This document shows, piece by piece, positions 43,304 through 46,553 of a DNA stretch of 46,553 nucleotides. How positions within the stretch are numbered: position 1 is the first letter of the stretch; each line of letters opens with the position of its first letter. The notes under the pieces were generated by a model. That model worked only from the letters and a program-made list of their open reading frames with translations. It did no database searches and had not been told where the DNA came from. The stretch is from the NCBI GenBank assembly GCA_017466455.1, contig JAFTUD010000009.1:1-46553 (forward strand), written 5' to 3'. The position numbers and the translations under genes were made by a program. The DNA is from Clostridia bacterium. GTDB taxonomy: Bacteria; Bacillota_A; Clostridia; Oscillospirales; CAG-272.

Positions 43304-43323
43304 GGGGCGGGCGAACCCGCCCC
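43304..43323. repeat. GC-rich intergenic hairpin, copy 2
   Basis: Identical to the hairpin at 42476 (GGGGCGGG-cgaa-CCCGCCCC with GTTTTTT on the plus side), again just before the AAAGGAG of a lipoprotein gene, here lipoprotein 2. Confidence 0.8.
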
Positions 43324-43332
43324 GTTTTTTAA

Positions 43333-43491
43333 TTAAGATATTGCTATTGTTTTCGCAAAGTAATCATATACAAATGTAACTTCTCTTGTTTGAACATAAG
43401 AATATTGTCCATTGTTTTCTATAATAACACAATACGAAAATCTAACAATTTTCCCCGTGGGTATGATTTGAACCGAGGTGTTTTCATGAGG
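43333..43491 (-). pseudogene. Leftover C-terminal tail resembling the subtilase end
   Basis: An open minus-strand frame of 52 codons without a start (stop at 43335-43333, TAG just upstream at 43494) reads HENTSVQIIPTGK, then RFSYCVIIENNGQYSYVQ, TREVTFVYDYFAKTIAIS. Its end aligns with the subtilase C-terminus (SITITIDYYEQTVTLS): both finish with a T-x-x-x-x-D-Y-aromatic strand and a T-hydrophobic-x-hydrophobic-Ser close. It looks like the remnant of a duplicated protease gene. Confidence 0.55.
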
Positions 43492-43508
43492 CTATAGAGT
43501 CGTTTTAC

Positions 43509-44123
43509 TTATAACACACGCATAAATACTGTAACATTATTTTCGCCTACAAACGATTCATCAATCAAAGATCTTGGAATTATTATCAATGCATCCCTAT
43601 ACACATCTATTCCCGGAGAGTCCACATTTTTGGGGTTTTCATAATGGAATTGTATGGTAATTCCCGGCTTTATCATTTGGGGGCTTTCTCCCAGAACATA
43701 CCCTCCATTTTGGAAGCCTATGCTTGTAAATCCGTTCGACGGCATGGCATTTCCAAGTAATCCGTTTATCATTAGTATATAGTTGTCATCAAATACACTT
43801 AGGTCAAAATTATCCAACGGTTCTTCAAGTATTGTCAATAATTTCTCATAACTATTATATAGTCCCGATTTAGGCGCTCCCGCTTTTAACGTGAAGTCTT
43901 CAATTTCATCAAAATAAACAAATTCTTCCCGATTGTCTTCCGTTTCTTTAACACTGCTTTCCTCGCTGACAATTTCGCTTGCGCTTTCGGTATTGGATTG
44001 CGTTTGAGAAACGCTATCTCGATTACTTTCACTTTCTGATGATGAATTTTCCTCGTTACCACAAGAAACAAACGCACCCAAACAAAGAGTTAGCGCTAAA
44101 AGTATTGATAAAAGCTTTTTCAT
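43509..44123 (-). CDS. Lipoprotein 1 of the protease-linked cluster
   Basis: The 204-residue protein has a signal peptide (MKKLLSILLALTLCLGAFVSC), a linker (about residues 22-65) and a domain with SVFDDNYILMIN, GFTSIGFQNGGYVLGE, ITIQFHYEN and ALIIIPRSLIDESFVG. It keeps the FDD-strand-IPRS order seen in the paralogs but is the most different. It starts 40 bases after the protease stop with GAAAGGAGTG, so it is probably cotranscribed. Confidence 0.8.
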   Translation of the reverse strand: MKKLLSILLALTLCLGAFVSCGNEENSSSESESNRDSVSQTQSNTESASEIVSEESSVKETEDNREEFVYFDEIEDFTLKAGAPKSGLYNSYEKLLTILEEPLDNFDLSVFDDNYILMINGLLGNAMPSNGFTSIGFQNGGYVLGESPQMIKPGITIQFHYENPKNVDSPGIDVYRDALIIIPRSLIDESFVGENNVTVFMRVL

Positions 44124-44163
44124 AAAATCACACTCCTTTCAAAATAAGTTATTTGATTTAACA

Positions 44164-46553
44164 CTAAGAAAGTGTTACGGTTTGCTCATAATAGTCTATT
44201 GTTATAGTAATAGACGGGAATGTAATAAAATCCACCATTCCATTAGCATTTGGTGCTTCTATAATCGCCTCAAAGGTATGTGTGCGTATTTCTCCTGTCC
44301 ATGTTTGAGTAACATTATATCCTGCCGAATCCACCCTATGGCATGTATATCCATTTGGAACATTTACTACAACATCTATGGTATAATACTCAAACGATGT
44401 AGTTGGAACTTCTACAAGCTTTTGCGGACAGTAATATACCGTAAGGGTTATTGACATTCCATTTGATAACGATTTTGTTATTTGCGTTGTATCGTGATAC
44501 TCGTTGATTGAAAATTCGCACTCCGCATTAGCGCAGGATATTGTATGTTTATCAACTATGCAATTGCCTTGACTTAGTACTTTTTCAGAACAACCACAAG
44601 AAAGAATAAATGTGGCACTTGTCATTCCCAAATATTCAAGCTCGCTTGAAGCAACAATTCTAAATGTATAATTTCCTGTAACATCAAAGGTGCATTTATA
44701 TAACTTTGCGTTATTTATCATATCGGTAGACTTGAAAATAATCTGTCCTGTTGAGTCAATAATTTGAAGTTCAAAATCATATCCTGTTACAAAATCAAGT
44801 CCTTCTTCTTCCTCTTCTTCCGAATACATAATTTTTTCGCTTACCACACCAAACTCAACTGTTGTTCCTGCGTTAAATCTATACTTTTGACTTACAAATC
44901 CTTCAGGAGAATAATCAAAATCAATATAATAGAACAAATCGCTTTGAGCCATTCTTATAGATGCCGGTATATTTAGAAGACCTGCTCCGCTTTTTTCTCT
45001 TAAAACAGTTGAATCAAGAGATATCTTATTAGTGTTCAAAACGGTTGGAATTGATGAAACAAGTTCATTTTCCAAAGCACCTTCCGTGTCGTTATAGTAA
45101 ATAGCTTCTTCATCGGCAGAGTTCATAAGAATTGCCTTTACTGCGCTTGGTTTACCTATCAATTTGGGATTTGCCTGCATCATAAGAGCAACTGTTCCAG
45201 CTACCATAGGCGCTGAAAAACTGGTTCCGTATCCCAAATTAGTTACCGTTTCGTTGCCACTTAGCATATAAACATTAGTTCCTATCGCAGATACATCTGG
45301 TTTATTTGATAAATTAGTTTGTTCATTATAGCAGCTGCTGTTATGCATAACATATTCTTCATTTGTTGTATCATAAGCAGCATTCCCAACGGCAATAGCG
45401 TTATATGCCAACGCAGGATTTATTACATTTTTAGATGAGTAATCATTTCCAGCGGCATTAACATATGTGACTCTATATTGAAAGACATACTCGTCTAAAG
45501 TTTCGGAATAATCCAAATATATACCACTGTTACTAGTAGAGCCTCCGCTATAATTTATGACGCTAACATTTTCCGTTATGATAAGCCATTCCATTGCCTC
45601 AGAAAACTCCCCGCTTCCCACAATGTTTGTCAACGAAACCGTAGCGTATGGTGCAATCCCTTGATATATTTCTCCTGTGTTAGAAGGAATCGGATTTCCA
45701 CACAATATTGATAGAACTTTTGTTGCATGTGTTGATATAGCATAAGTCGGTTGTTCGCTCAAAGATGCTCTGAAATTTATTTGTTTTCCAAGCAAATGAG
45801 GATTTGATGTATCATAATATCTATATGGTATATTGTTTTTGTAAACCGCTTCTATCACCCCTATTTTAATCCCCGTTCCGGAATTTGGAAGATTGTAATC
45901 ATTTTGTAACATATGGTATGCACCATATGTTTCGTTCTCCTCACTATCAAATCCATTATCTATAGAAAACTGTGTTTCTATGTGATGTCCAATCTCCCGA
46001 ACAACATCCATATTTTCAAGATTATCAACATATGATTTCTTGCAATCCATTCTGACATATGCGAGGAGTGGGTCAAGATAAACATTTTTACATTTATCAA
46101 GGTCAAGGAGCTTATAAAATTGCTCATTTGTTGCGTTATTTAGGCTTTTACGAGCCATTCTAAAGTCGGACAGGAATTGTGTCCTCTCGCTTAGGTTAAT
46201 TATTTCATCAGAGGTCATTCCGCTTTCAATGCAATTTTTAATTTCATCATTTGTCATTATCTCGGGAATGTTTGCTTGGGCTCTGAAAACATCGGGGGTG
46301 AGGTTTACTATATCAATAGTTCCTGTTGCCCTTGCTTGCAAGGAATATTCGGGTGTTTTTGCAAGGTTTTCAAGTCCTTTGGAGAGAAGCTCCGCTTTAG
46401 CTGAAGCTTTTCTTTCTATATATGCTTCCTCGCTATTTTTTGTAACGGTCATACCAAGAGTCTTGGAAAGAACTGCATATACCATTTCCTCATCTTGTTC
46501 ATTTAGCCATATGTAGATAGGGACATATTCATCATTTTCTACTGTTTCAAGAT
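44164..46553 (-). CDS. Subtilisin-like (S8) protease with Glu in the Asp position, cut by the window edge
   Basis: The frame is open to 46553, so the N-terminus (including any signal peptide) lies outside. An ATG at 46485 is internal, since coding continues upstream of it with LNEQDEEMVY, perhaps an I9-type propeptide. Counting from that ATG: Glu212 in IKIGVIEAVY occupies the place of the catalytic Asp (family DTG), His253 lies in ISTHATKVLSI, the oxyanion Asn is Asn347 (NAAGND) and Ser422 is in YGTSFSAPMVAG. After the domain (about 205-510) come beta-sandwich parts and a Cys-containing module (CGCSEKVLSQGNC) to the C-terminus. It is followed by four lipoproteins. Secretion is inferred from that context only. 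Confidence 0.9.
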   Translation of the reverse strand, partial: LETVENDEYVPIYIWLNEQDEEMVYAVLSKTLGMTVTKNSEEAYIERKASAKAELLSKGLENLAKTPEYSLQARATGTIDIVNLTPDVFRAQANIPEIMTNDEIKNCIESGMTSDEIINLSERTQFLSDFRMARKSLNNATNEQFYKLLDLDKCKNVYLDPLLAYVRMDCKKSYVDNLENMDVVREIGHHIETQFSIDNGFDSEENETYGAYHMLQNDYNLPNSGTGIKIGVIEAVYKNNIPYRYYDTSNPHLLGKQINFRASLSEQPTYAISTHATKVLSILCGNPIPSNTGEIYQGIAPYATVSLTNIVGSGEFSEAMEWLIITENVSVINYSGGSTSNSGIYLDYSETLDEYVFQYRVTYVNAAGNDYSSKNVINPALAYNAIAVGNAAYDTTNEEYVMHNSSCYNEQTNLSNKPDVSAIGTNVYMLSGNETVTNLGYGTSFSAPMVAGTVALMMQANPKLIGKPSAVKAILMNSADEEAIYYNDTEGALENELVSSIPTVLNTNKISLDSTVLREKSGAGLLNIPASIRMAQSDLFYYIDFDYSPEGFVSQKYRFNAGTTVEFGVVSEKIMYSEEEEEEGLDFVTGYDFELQIIDSTGQIIFKSTDMINNAKLYKCTFDVTGNYTFRIVASSELEYLGMTSATFILSCGCSEKVLSQGNCIVDKHTISCANAECEFSINEYHDTTQITKSLSNGMSITLTVYYCPQKLVEVPTTSFEYYTIDVVVNVPNGYTCHRVDSAGYNVTQTWTGEIRTHTFEAIIEAPNANGMVDFITFPSITITIDYYEQTVTLS

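Noticed and set aside
43450..43500. tRNA-like T-loop (GGTTCAAATC on the minus strand)
   Set aside because: The five bases on each side do not pair and no acceptor or anticodon stem fits. The stretch is better explained by the 52-codon protein remnant.

Overview
The window looks like a chromosomal segment from an uncultured gut-type Clostridia (Bacillota). This is inferred from the gene families, the V-type (Na+-motif) ATPase operon, an HrcA/CIRCE site, a Tyr T-box, an L10 leader, DnaD/DnaI-type replication genes, a BspA-like surface protein and typical TTGACA-17-TATAAT promoters. No rRNA, tRNA, CRISPR array, intact transposase or integrase was seen.

Layout. 1-456: start of a small heat-shock protein gene with an upstream CIRCE operator. 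550-3230: an accessory patch with a broken MocR/PdxR regulator, nested inverted repeats, a long array of tiny hairpins, and two genes (alpha/beta hydrolase, stand-alone RNase III-domain protein), each preceded by the same hairpin-plus-promoter module. 3273-16685: glycan-handling genes that all look cytoplasmic (sugar-nucleotide-reductase-like SDR, CE4 deacetylase, GH10, GH38, mutarotase, GH78). Among them lie a MarR regulator with a membrane partner, an orphan radical SAM/SPASM enzyme, an ArsR-family repressor and a small hypothetical gene. 16685-18414: mnmA, a second hairpin array with a constant 8-base linker, a small zinc-ribbon-like lipoprotein and a DUF896 protein.

18534-27142 (minus): a complete nine-gene V-type ATPase operon in the order G/H-I-K-E-C-F-A-B-D. 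Its K subunit carries the residues of Na+-binding rotors. 27403-33568 (plus): topB, a dCMP deaminase, rimI, tsaD, a DnaD-like protein and a DnaC/DnaI-like loader. 33623-34845: L10 leader, rplJ, rplL. 34877-35731 (minus): a membrane-anchored metallophosphoesterase.

35989-39670: a large secreted BspA-like leucine-rich-repeat protein. Its promoter lies just downstream of a perfect inverted repeat and a 13-C homopolymer, an arrangement suggesting phase-variable expression. 39687-41278 (minus): tyrS under a T-box with a UAC specifier. 41304-46553 (minus): a subtilisin-like protease with Glu in place of the usual catalytic Asp, truncated by the window edge, followed by four related lipoproteins and a leftover tail fragment that resembles the protease C-terminus. 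This last locus, the poly-C promoter and the hairpin arrays are the least conventional parts of the window.
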